Shown here in pieces: positions 22,579 to 31,945 of a DNA stretch of 64,000 nucleotides. The stretch is from Chelonoidis abingdonii (Eukaryota > Chordata > Testudines > Testudinidae). Position 1 is the stretch's first letter; each line of letters opens with the position of its first letter. Location: the NCBI RefSeq assembly GCF_003597395.2, contig NC_133773.1:130308993-130372992 (forward strand). The letters run 5' to 3'. The notes below the pieces were generated by a model. That model did no database searches and was not told where the DNA came from. It saw only the letters and a list, made by a program, of their open reading frames with translations. The translations under genes and the position numbers were made by a program.

Positions 22579-22731
22579 TTTAGAATTTTGCAAGCAGTTG
22601 GCTGGTCCTGTCCCCAGTAGTAAAGATCTAATCCAAAGGGTATTATAGGAGCTTTAGCTCTTTCTTCTTCTAGTTTTCCTGTCTCGCTGACAAGCTCTTC
22701 TGAAGCTGCTGGCTCTGGATTTGAGGATGCA
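22579..22731 (-). CDS. UVSSA: UVSSA exon, start of C-terminal domain
   Basis: Coding exon of 153 nt, acceptor TTTCTCTAG/TGCATCC and donor AAA/GTAAAT. It encodes an acidic, Ser-rich stretch followed by [20 protein letters not shown] and CKIL. The Pro-(hydrophobic)-Pro...DL-YWG pattern is a hallmark of the UVSSA C-terminal (DUF2043-type) region. The last two bases (AA) pair with the first base of the 2966 exon to give Lys, so the reading frame runs cleanly into Phe-Ser-Ser-Gln-His. The following intron is 19.6 kb and filled with retrotransposons. Confidence 0.93.
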
Positions 22732-23701
22732 CTAGAGAAAGATAATAAAAATTCAATAGAGAACAATAATGATCACAACTATGTGCCTGCTTTTGCTAAC
22801 CTTTTCCACCAACACTCATGTTATCTAAGATCCACTAGTACTTCTACCATCTACTTTACTTGGCTTGTTCCTTAGGATATAGAGCGTGATGCTGTCATAC
22901 AAGCAGAATACAATACATAGTTAAGCTTATCAGAACGCTCAGCTCATGCTGCATAAAAAGATTTTTCCCCAGTCTTGTGGGACCTTAAAGATCTATATGT
23001 GATGTAATAAGGGGTCATAAATGGTGTAGTACAACAGAAGCCTCAGTGAGGATGGTATTGCAAACCTAATTCAGAACTGTCTTGTCTCTGTAGATTTATG
23101 TCCATGTTTGTACGGTCTCCCAGACTTGCACCACTGGGGTTTCCAGAGACACCACCAATTCAACCTTTCCCTTAGCAGAAGTTGTGTTACAGAAGGACAA
23201 AAGTGTATAAAGAAAAAAGAAAGGTAAGGCTGTCAGCTGCACTCAAACACAGTACTCCAAAGTATATTGGTATAAAGGGGTTTTTACCAGGTGCATCATT
23301 AGCAAGTAAAGGGATGGCCTTCCACTATTTGACTAAAAAAAAAGACATACTACTAGTTATGTAATGTTAGGTAACAATTGACTAAACCCAAAACATGAAG
23401 TTGCAGAGCGTAAGCACTTCAGTAGCCCAAATTATGATGGCCTCACTAATTTATAGTATTAAAACACATAAACATGTCTTTTTTTCAATTTAGAAATCTA
23501 AATTTTTAAGTTTAGTTTATTGCCGTATTGATTAAACCCTCCAGAAAACTAATGGAGCACAACACTTTGCCTTTGCAAGGTTGCGCTTCAGCTTCTGCTA
23601 GCTTTTTCCACTGTACAAGTGTCATTTTGGCAGATGCCAGTCCATTAGCAGGTTACTCCAGTCACAGGGTCCACTCTCACAGATTTGCAAGCATGGCACA
23701 T
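22732..23701. other. UVSSA intron, nothing recognised
   Basis: Intron between the 24771 and 22579 exons. No feature seen in this part. Confidence 0.5.
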
Positions 23702-24113
23702 CAGTAAAACCTCAGAGTTATGAACACCAGAGTTAGGAACTGACTGGTCAATCATACACACCTCGTTTAGAACCGGAAGTATGCAATCTGACAGCAGTAG
23801 AGACAAAAAAAATATAAACAAAAAAATAAAAAAGCAAATACAATACAGTACTGTGTTAAATAAACTACTAAAAAATAAAAGGAAAGTTTATAAATAAGGA
23901 TATGACAAGGTCAGGAAACTGTTTCTGTGCTTGTTTCATTTAAATTAAGATGGTTTAAAGCAGCATTTATCTTTTGAATAGTAAAGTTTCATAGCTGTAG
24001 TAAGTCAATGTTCAGCTGTAAACTTTTGAAAGAACAACCATAACATTTTGTTCAGAGTTACGAACAACCTCCATTCCCAAGGTGTTCATAACTTTGAGAT
24101 TCTACTATAATTC
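23702..24113. repeat. Tigger-like (Tc1/mariner) MITE
   Basis: About 410 bp with inverted ends: cagtaaaacctcagagttat then gaacacc at the left, and ggtgttcataactttgagat then tctacta at the right. The inner left arm repeats the end motif (accagagttaggaactgac). The middle is A-rich with no coding potential. It is a non-autonomous element of the pogo/Tigger type by its ends. Confidence 0.7.
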
Positions 24114-24471
24114 ACAGTCAGGACTGAAATTTCAGCAAGCTCTGAATAGAATTGACAAATGATAGTTCTTTGAAATCAGTATGACAGGCCTCAAAAGCTG
24201 GCATCTGACATAGTAAGTCACTAGGAAATCCAAGGCTTTTGAAACTATTTATTTGCTAGTGTAGTATTAGGATTTGCAAATCAAAACATTCCCCCAGCAA
24301 ACAGAACTCTTTTTTGGATAGGATCCCTATGATAAGTTCTTAGTAAAAGATTTTCTAAAGAATCTACAAAAAATGATTAGCAAAACCTACATTTCTAATC
24401 ACGCATATCTTAAGACTGGGTATAAAAATTATTATTTTAAATACAAATAAGTAATATTTTATAGCCTAATC

Positions 24472-24666
24472 CAGTGGTTCTCAAACTTTTGTATGGAGAC
24501 ACCATTCATACAGCAAGCCTATGAGTATGACTCTCTCTTATAAATTAAAAACACATTTTTAAACATTAAACATTATAAATGCTGGAGGCGAGGCAGGGTT
24601 TGGAGTGGAGGCTGACAGCTCATGACCTCCCAAGTAATAACCTTGAGACCAGTTTGAGAACCCTTG
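24472..24666 (+). repeat. hAT MITE, perfect 8-bp TSD
   Basis: 195 bp from cagtggttctcaaacttttg to agtttgagaacccttg, flanked by the exact direct repeat gcctaatc (24464-24471 and 24667-24674). Two relatives are at 35206 (inverse orientation) and 36165. An 8-bp duplication and CAG...CTG-like ends are hallmarks of hAT elements. It lies about 100 bp downstream of the exon donor at 24771 in transcript terms. Confidence 0.88.
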
Positions 24667-24770
24667 GCCTAATCTCTTCTAGCCTGCCCCGTTTCTGGGA
24701 GTGCTTTTGTAGCAAACAGAGCCAAACAACATCACAGTGATGTTTCTAAAACAAATAAAATGATCATGAC

Positions 24771-24948
24771 CTGGTATTTAGGGATGGTAACTTAGGTAGC
24801 TTATCTCGGATAAGTTTCAACGTTGCAGCGGCACAAGTTGGATCAAGTTCCTCTTCATTCCTTTCTGACTGGGAGTGGGAGCTCAGCAAAGCTGGCCTCA
24901 CGACCATTCCTCTTGCTAATGCTTTCGGAGATGATTGGGGCTCCAACC
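24771..24948 (-). CDS. UVSSA: UVSSA linker exon
   Basis: Coding exon of 178 nt with a polypyrimidine-type acceptor (TTTTTTTTGCAG/GGTTGG) and donor ACCAG/GTCATG. The first two bases complete the Gly codon begun in the 50657 exon. The product is a Ser- and Pro-rich linker ending in a better conserved piece containing [18 protein letters not shown], typical of the UVSSA segment between the TFIIH-binding motif and the C-terminal domain. It ends in phase 2 and continues in the exon at 22731. The first part of the exon is poorly conserved in the family, so the splice borders and phase match carry more weight there than the residues do. Confidence 0.9.
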
Positions 24949-25084
24949 CTGCAAAAAAAACCCAAACCCCAGCATGTTTAGGAGGGGGGAAATAAAGCCT
25001 TTAGAAAGAAAAGTCTTACAACTACACCAGAGTGCTTGGTAAGGCTAGCAAAGGAGTGAATAGATTCTGGGTACATCACTGACT

Positions 25085-25205
25085 ATTTTTTGTTGCAATG
25101 GCATCCATCAGCATCTGACGAAGTGGGTATTCACCCACGAAAGCTTATGATCCAAAATGTCTGTTAGTCTATAAGGTGCCACAGGATTCTCTGCTGCATC
25201 CACCA
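25085..25205 (+). repeat. widespread 3'-tail repeat (gaagtgggt/acccacgaaagc)
   Basis: Carries the hairpin gtgggtattcacccac, then gaaagcttatgatccaaaat and gtctataaggtgccacagga. This conserved tail is shared by an abundant amniote retroelement family that I cannot name with certainty (Penelope-like or a SINE tail). A second scrap of it may be at about 145-172 (ggtgccacagaattctttgc). Confidence 0.5.
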
Positions 25206-25238
25206 GCATGTTACTGATATAAACCAGTGGATACAGTA

Positions 25239-25891
25239 TGTAGCAGAGTGGTCACCCTGTTCCTGCCTTAAAGAGCTTAAAACTGCCCTGGGAGGGTGTT
25301 GTGACAGGAAGGAAAAGCTGGGCTGATTGGGGGAAGCAGCCTCAGCTGGGGGCCATGCCCCTTATCAGGCCACAACTGGCCCTGGAGCTGCTAGGCAGGA
25401 GCTAGGTCAGTCTCTCTCTAGCGGTAGGGAATAGGGCTGGGGAATAGGGCAGAGGAGCCAGGGAGCTCTCGCCTGGAAAAGCCCCAGGCTACAGGTCTGG
25501 CCAAAGGCCTAATAGGTACTGGGGCTGCAGGAATGCAGCCTGGGAGAAGGTAGAGACAGCAGGTTCAAAACCCTGCTTTGCCAATGATGAATGGCTTGTA
25601 CACTGCAGTCAGTCCCAGTTAGCAGGAGCCAGATGGTGACTGGCAGTAGCAACAGACTGAAGCGAGGTGGGGGATAGAGGGTTGGGGGTTCCCCAGGGAG
25701 GGGATACTCACAGCTGTGGGGGTATTGCCCAGGGTGCAGCACCCAAGATAGAGAGGCACTGGGGTCTGGGAGGGACACGGGGCCTGCGGTGAGCAGGACG
25801 CTGGCCTGAAGAGGGCGCTCCAAAGGCTAGACAAGCTAATTCCCAGGACGACAACAGGAGGTGCCGCAGGGGTGAGCCTTGCAATGCTACA
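25239..25891 (+). mobile_element. solo LTR, 653 bp
   Basis: Begins tgtagcagagtggtcaccct and ends gccttgcaatgctaca, so the edges form the imperfect inverted pair TGTAGC...GCTACA. Flanked by the 4-bp repeat agta (25235-25238 and 25892-25895). GC-rich, against an AT-rich intron. No internal region, so a solo LTR. A TSD of 4-5 bp fits Gypsy or retrovirus-like elements. Confidence 0.78.
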
Positions 25892-25895
25892 AGTA

Positions 25896-27550
25896 CTATT
25901 TCTACTATGGGGAAATTATTGTTATGTTGGTACAAACAAGTATTATCACCATATCAACAGTAAAACTCATTATGACATTGTATTATCCCACCAGGAAAGG
26001 AAAGTTAAACAACAAAAAGATGTCCAGATTGCTACACTGTTTTTTGACAGGACTGTTGCTGGTAATACTCTCACATCAGCCCTCTCAGAGTCCATACCAT
26101 ACTCACTGCTAATATGTGTAAGTGAAAGGAACTATGAATATTATATCCATGAGTGATGCTAAAGATAAGTTCCCTATCTAATATAGAAATGCAAAAAAAT
26201 AAAGTTGCAGAGCAGCAGAAGAAAGAAAGCAGATTTAATAGCCATAGGCTCCCCTGTGCTGTGGTTGCTTTGGTGTAACATTCCCTGTGCAAAGCAGACC
26301 TAAACTTGGCACAACTAGGCACACGGGGATAATTCTGATATAGGGATATTCACTGGTAGTGTAGAGCTGACATAGCAGGTCCAACAACAACCTCCACCTT
26401 ACCACCACCACGGTTCGTTAGGGGCATGGCTAGTGAGAAAGTTGTGTGGCAAGGCTTTTCCTCCAACCTGATGATTCGCAATTGCCATACTGGCCCCTCA
26501 GATACATAGAACAGGCTTCAGAAGGGCTGTACATGTGATCGCTTTTCCTAAATGTTTTGCAAAAGGAGAAGCAGCTCCACTGACAATGTCAAGAGCTTTG
26601 ATCCTTTAGTATATTCTCAAACAGATGCAATCTACCAGAACCTTTTCTTTCATAGATAACCATCAGGAAAAAAAAACAGCACTATTTATTTTCAAAGATA
26701 AAGCATCCACCTATTTGCCTGAAGAAGCATAGGGCATGCCCACCAAAGCAGCATCCTTATGACAATCTGACATGATTGAGGAACAAACCCACTGCAAGAT
26801 CTTCAGCACCAAAAGCTCAGCTACTGCACTGATGAGGGCACTATAATTGTTTTATATAAGCAGACAGAGAGTTAAGATTAGTGAAAGTTAGATTAGATTA
26901 GATAAATCAGAAGCATAGACTTCTACCTGCTGAACTAAACTGGCAGCTCCATTAGCAGGTAGTAGTAATAGGCTCTGGTTCTCCAGGAGGGCCAGACACT
27001 AGAGGGAGACCTGATCACATGCACTTATCCAAAAGTTAACATTTTCACTTTTCAAACAAATAAAGTAAGCATCTTTATGAGAGAAGCGAACCCAAGTACA
27101 AACTGTAAGACCAAAACAACAAAAACTATTGTTCCCCAGGAAGGAAAGTTTGAGCAAGCTGTTGCAGCCTTCATCTGGAAAACAACCCAGTTTGCCTGAA
27201 GTCTTTCCCACCATCTATTCCACCCTTGATTTCTTAACTGGCAGCACTGAATTTATAGCATGCTCACCTATTACTTCCACTTCTTAACCTGAGCACTGGG
27301 CAGGTGACTGTGTTTAACACACTGTCTAAAAAAATCCTATGTAAAAATTCATTCTAATTGGCTTTGATATTAGCACTGGAAAATTTACTAGAAACCAGCT
27401 AGATAAGGGCAATGATAATTAAGAGTAATGGGATGAAACTGAGCTGAGGAAAATATAGGCTAAATCTTAACAGGGAGGTCTGTTAGCCTGTAGAACAGCC
27501 TCTCAAGGAACATTGTGGAGATCATCACTGAAGTGTTTTTTAAAAGAAAT
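25896..27550. other. intron, nothing recognised
   Basis: No gene or repeat family recognised. Small frames (25872-26156, 26999-27214) show no motif. Confidence 0.5.
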
Positions 27551-27956
27551 GGTTACTCACCTTCTTGTAACTGTTATTCTTCGAGATGCGTTGTTCATGT
27601 CCAATCCAATCAGGTGTATGCGCGCACATGTGCACAGAAGCCGGAAGATTTTTCCCCTAGCAGCAACCATAGGGTCGGGCTGGGCTCCCCCTGGAGTCGC
27701 ACCTCCATGGCGCTGCATATACAGCCCTGCTGATCTGTCACCTCATTAGTTCCTTCTTGCAGGCTACTCCAAGAGAGGGGCAGGAGGATGGATCTCGGAA
27801 TGGACGTGAAGAACACATCTTGAAGAACAACAGTTACATGAAGCTGAGTTAACTGTTCTTCCTCCTTTGAATGCTTGTTCATGTCGCTTCCAATCGGGTG
27901 ACTAAAGCCCAAGTTCAGGAGGTGGCGTTGGAGTCATCCACTGATTGGAGCACTGC

Positions 27957-28610
27957 TTATCTAAAAGCTGCATTGTCTCTGGACTGTTGGGTAATTGCAT
28001 AGTGTGTGAAGAAAGTGTGTATGGAGGACCATGTCGCTGCTCTGCAGATTTCCGAAGTAGCGATCTGCGCCAAGAACGCTGTTGACAAAGCCTGTGCCCT
28101 GGTGGAGTGCACAGTGATTGGGGTGCAGGAACCCCCACCAGGTTTTAGCACTCATGGATGCAGGATGTGATCCATGACAAAATGCATTGTGACAATACGG
28201 GTAGGCCTTTCATTCTGTCCGCCACAGCCAAGAATAGCTGGACTGATTTTCTGAACGGCTTCATCCTCTCGAAGCAGAAAGCTAGTGCCCTGCGGACATC
28301 TAGTGAGTCCGGCTTAGGTAGAACACCAGGAGAAAGGATGTCCTGGTTAAATGTGAAACTGCAATACAACCTTTGGGAGGAAAGCAGAATGAGGTCTGAG
28401 CTGCACGTTGTCCTTATAGAACACAGTAGAAGGGGGCTCTGAGGTTAGGGCCTTGAGTTCAGACACCTTCCTGGCCAAAGTTATCACCACCTGAGGGAGA
28501 CTGGCCTCTTTCTGACCCCTTTTTCTTCTGAGCCAGCAATTGGGACCAGTGCCCAAGGCTGGAATGTCCCTGAGAGGCTCATTGCCAGTCCCAAGCTTTT
28601 CTGCTAGCAT
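27957..28610 (-). pseudogene. DIRS tyrosine recombinase remnant (B1)
   Basis: Three overlapping pieces in shifted frames (28610-28347, 28369-28145, 28151-27957). The C-terminal piece retains HSTRAQALSTAFLAQ, ICRAATWSSIHTF and a Tyr in FTHYAIT, so the His, second Arg and Tyr of the active site remain. The first-Arg region reads ITLARKVSELKAL, in which the second residue of the RR pair is Lys; the Arg needed by the family is still there. Frameshifts make it dead. Confidence 0.75.
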
Positions 28611-28619
28611 CTTTCTTTG

Positions 28620-28980
28620 GTGCCGGATCCTTCAAAGATGGCGCTGGAGGGCTTCGCGGTGAAGACAAAGTGCTGGGAGCAGGGTCCCTGGGGCCTGGGT
28701 CCAGCTGAGGTCGGACAGCTGCCTCCATAAGAAGAATTTTGAGATGCTGCTCCCTCTCCTGAATGGTTCTTGGTCGGAAACCCCGACAGCAGTCTTTCTA
28801 GTGACCCTCACCCAGGCACCATAAGCAGGAGGTGGGGAGTATGTGTGTGTGTCACTTTTTGGCATGCACTTCGCACAAATCTGGTAAGTCTGAAAGCCCA
28901 GGATCATGGCATGCGCCAGTAACAAATGCGTGGCGGGAACCCCCTGTAACTGAAACTTCTAAAGAGCTACTGAACTATAC
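28620..28980 (-). pseudogene. DIRS gag-end scrap (B1)
   Basis: Minus-strand frame 28632-28925 plus flanks resembles the gag C-terminal part near 14250-14560 in the main copy (shared ILGFQTYQICAKCMPKS-type text against the KACEACG-type text there). It joins the recombinase remnant directly, which shows a large internal deletion. Confidence 0.5.
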
Positions 28981-29637
28981 TAACTACTGGAAATTAGCTA
29001 TGTACAGGGTACAGCTAAAGCACTGCTAATCCACTTGCCGAAGCAAGAGAAGAGCAAGTGGAAGTCCCAGCTACCATTACTGGCAGCAAATAGGAACTGA
29101 AGTGGTGGTGGTTCGACAGGGCTCTATATTGGGTGCCATGAAGGCGCGACTCCAGGTGGTGCTCAGGCCAAACCAACAGTTGCTGCTTTGGGGAAAAAAT
29201 CTTCCAGTTACAGCGAATGTGCACACACCTGATTGGAACTGACTTGAACAAGCACTCGAAGAAGAAAAAACGGTTACTAACATTCCGTATCTTTTGTTCT
29301 TCGAGATATTTTGATCATGTCCATTCCAATGTAGGGTTTGTGCACCACCACTGGAAAGTTTTTCCATCAGTGGTATCCATCAGGTCGGCTCTGGTGGCCC
29401 CTGGAATTGTGTCCTCATAGTGACAGTACACAGGGACCTACTGCCCCCTCAGTTCCTTCTTGCCTGCTAACTCTGACAGAGAAGTAGGAGTTTGGGTTGT
29501 GGAATGGACATGAACAACACATCTCAAAGAACAGCAGCTATGGAAGGTTAATAACCATTTTTTCTTCTCTGAGTGCTTGCTCATGTCCATTCCAAAGTAG
29601 GTGACTCCCAAGCAGATGTAGGAGGAGGGATCAGAGT

Positions 29638-30258
29638 TCAATGACAAGCAGACTGTAGCACTGCTCTGACGAATCCAGCATCGTTGCTGGCCTGCTGAGT
29701 GAGGGCACAGTGAGTTGCAAAACTGTGGGCTGAAGACTGTGTTGCCACTCTACAGATATCCTCGATGGGAACCTGTGCAGCTGAAGATGTTTGTGCCCTT
29801 GTGGAATGTGCCATCAGGGCCAGGGCAGAGACTTTCATCAGGTTGTAGCACACACGGATACAAGAAGCGACCCACAAAGAAATTTTCTGGGTTGAGATTG
29901 GGAGACCTTTCATGCTGTCTGCCACTGCCATGAAAAGCTGAGTAGTCTTCCTAAATGATGTAGTCCTTTTTATGTAGAAGGCCAGCGCCTACCTGACATC
30001 TGGTGAATGAAGCCTCTGTTCCTGGCTGTTGGCCTGTGGTTTTGGGTAGAAGACCGGGAGGAAAATGTTCTGGTTATTGTGGAATTGCAACACCACCCTT
30101 CGAAGGAAGACTGGGTGAGGGCATATTTGGACCTTATCCTTAAAGGAGACCACGTATGGCGGTTCTGAAGTAAGGGCCCTAATCTTCGAGACCCTTATGG
30201 CCGAGGTGAAGGCCACCAGAAAGTCTACCTTCCATGACAAGTCAAGTAGAGAGCCCAT
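29638..30258 (-). pseudogene. DIRS tyrosine recombinase remnant (B2)
   Basis: Pieces 30258-29989 and 29931-29638 are in the same frame. They show VAFTSAIRVSKIRAL (first Arg), HSTRAQTSSAAQ (His and second Arg) and ICRVATQSSAHSFATHCAL. The catalytic Tyr of the THY box is Cys here, which removes the nucleophile. A stop separates the two pieces. Confidence 0.78.
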
Positions 30259-30289
30259 TGCTAAGATCTTGAATGGGGAACCACCTATG

Positions 30290-31152
30290 CCAGGAAGCTC
30301 TCTGCCTGTGGGAATTCTGCATATCCCACTTAGTCAACCTCGTCTCCTACCTCCCTGGGGAAGAGAACGAGTTAGCGGATTGCCTCCACTGGTCTTTCTC
30401 CAATCACGAATGGTCCATCTGCCCAGATATCGTAAAGAACATTTTCCAGCAGTGGGGAACTCCCCTGATACACCTGCTTTGCAACTAGACACAACAGAAA
30501 GCACCTTCAGTTCTGTTCCTTTCTGAATCACAGCCTGGGCTCAGTCACGGATGCGTTTTTCCTCCCATGGAGAGACCATCTTTACTACGTATTCCCCCCT
30601 TTCCTGTCATACACAAGGTCCTGCTGATAGCCCCGCCTGGCCTCACCAACCTTGTTTTACCACCTTTCTGGATCTTTTGGTGGAAACACCAACCAGCCTA
30701 CCTCTGTTTCTGGAACTCATCTCTGACGATCACGGATGCTTACATCATCCAAACCTCAAGTCCCTCCATCTCATGGCCTGGAAGCCCCAGGGCTGAACCC
30801 TTTGGAGTTAGCATTCTCAGGTCTGGTTCAAGAAGTTTTTAGAGAACAGAAAATCATCCACTAGGGCCACATATCTGGCAAAGTGGAACTGGACAGCGCA
30901 GAAAGGGGTCTCGCCCATGTAATCATCAGTACCATGTATTCTGAAGTATTTGCTACACCTGAAGCAACAAGGACTATTGGTATCCTCAATTATAATCCAG
31001 TTGGCAGCAATTTTGACTTTCCACCAATGGGTGAATGGCAGATCCACCTTTGCAAACTCACTTTGTAGTTGTGTTCTCGAGGGGCTGTACCCAAGAGTCC
31101 CGGTTAAACAAGGCATGCCCTGGTGCCGGGGAAGTGGTAACCCAATAACCAA
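30290..31152 (+). pseudogene. DIRS RT-RNase H end and recombinase start, inverted
   Basis: Plus-strand frame at 30273-30488 has SYLPGEENELADCLHWSFSN and EWSICPDIVKNIFQQWGTP, the end of the DIRS RNase H region. 30551-30842 gives the RT-protein tail with PSISWPGSP. From about 30845 the recombinase N-terminus starts (RKSSTRATYLAKWN, then YLLHLKQQGL near 30940-30970). Both run opposite to the rest of B2. Frames are broken. Confidence 0.72.
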
Positions 31153-31669
31153 GGCTCTAATCTAATAAATATTAAACAACATTGAATTGTAAATTCTGAC
31201 TACTCTAATTAACTATATACGGGAAAAGGCAAAATTCACTGAGGAGAGTACTTGCGTGAACACAGGATGAGCAGAAGCTCCAGTGACTGTCCCAGGCAAT
31301 AAGAAAGAATTTAGGGGAAGGTGGAATGGCAGGGCCCTATATACTGGCGCTATGAGGGCGTGACTCTAGTAGGCATCAGAGCCAATCTGACGGATACCAC
31401 TGAGGGAAATACTTTCCGGCAGCGGTGCTCAGGGTGAGCACACACCTACATTGAAATGGACTTAAGCAAGCACTCAAAGAAGAATAGCACTTAACATTAC
31501 ACTGAAATAAACTATGCAAGAGTAGAAGGGTTTACAGAAGAGGATGGGCTAGGGATGGTTTCTCAACTCAAACTTCTATCATAATCAGCTGTAGCGATTG
31601 AAGGAGGTTTGCCAACAAACAGGTGCGTTGCAACAAAGCACAACCAAACCAATCCCATTATAAAAGATG

Positions 31670-31945
31670 GCCTGGTCTACACCTAAAATTTCTAGATACA
31701 TTGCTCAGGAATGTGAAAACTTTTATGCCCGGTGCAACAGTTACATTGACCTAACCCCCACTGTAGACCCAGCTACGTCAATGGAAGAATTCTTCCATCG
31801 AGCTAGCTACTGCTTCTTGCAGGGATTTACTACAGCAATGGAAAAAACTCTTCATCACTGTAGTAAGTGTCTACACTACAGTAGCATAGCTACTGTACTA
31901 AAGGTGCGCCTCTGCAATGCTTGTCGTGTAGACATACTCCCCAGT
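31670..31945. repeat. MITE with Harbinger-type ends
   Basis: About 275 bp bounded by cctggtctacacc at the left and gtgtagacatactcc at the right, an inverted pair of the same style as the ends of the Harbinger elements at 37200 and 45900. The 31667-32035 frame spanning it has no motif and is not a gene. Confidence 0.6.

Larger units (their letters stand above)
27551..29271 (-). mobile_element. DIRS copy B1, internally deleted
   Basis: Left terminus starts ggttactcaccttcttgtaa (same as at 7913) with its own internal complementary region (about 27800-27900). Then comes a recombinase remnant (27957-28610), a jump at about 28480-28620 into gag-end sequence, and the right terminus about 29090-29271 ending caagcactcgaagaagaaaa. 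The RT-RNase H and most of gag are missing. It belongs to the same subfamily as the 7913 copy (aatcaggtg variant of the terminus). Confidence 0.82.
29272..31486 (-). mobile_element. DIRS copy B2, with inverted interior
   Basis: Left terminus begins ggttactaacattccgtatc at 29272, immediately after B1, and belongs to a second subfamily (aatgtaggt variant, as at 58222). Recombinase sequence lies on the minus strand (29638-30258), but the RT end and recombinase start (about 30290-31150) are on the plus strand. The right terminus (about 31310-31486, ending agcactcaaagaagaat) is again in the orientation of a minus-strand element. So the interior is inverted relative to the ends, and most of gag and RT are missing. 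Confidence 0.8.

Noticed and set aside
25120..25190. Possible hammerhead ribozyme (ctgacga, hairpin gtgggtattcacccac, gaaa, then gtc)
   Set aside because: The order of conserved boxes is suggestive, but the first pair of stem II is A with C, and I cannot find a stem III between gaaa and the candidate cleavage site. It is better read as the conserved tail of a retroelement.
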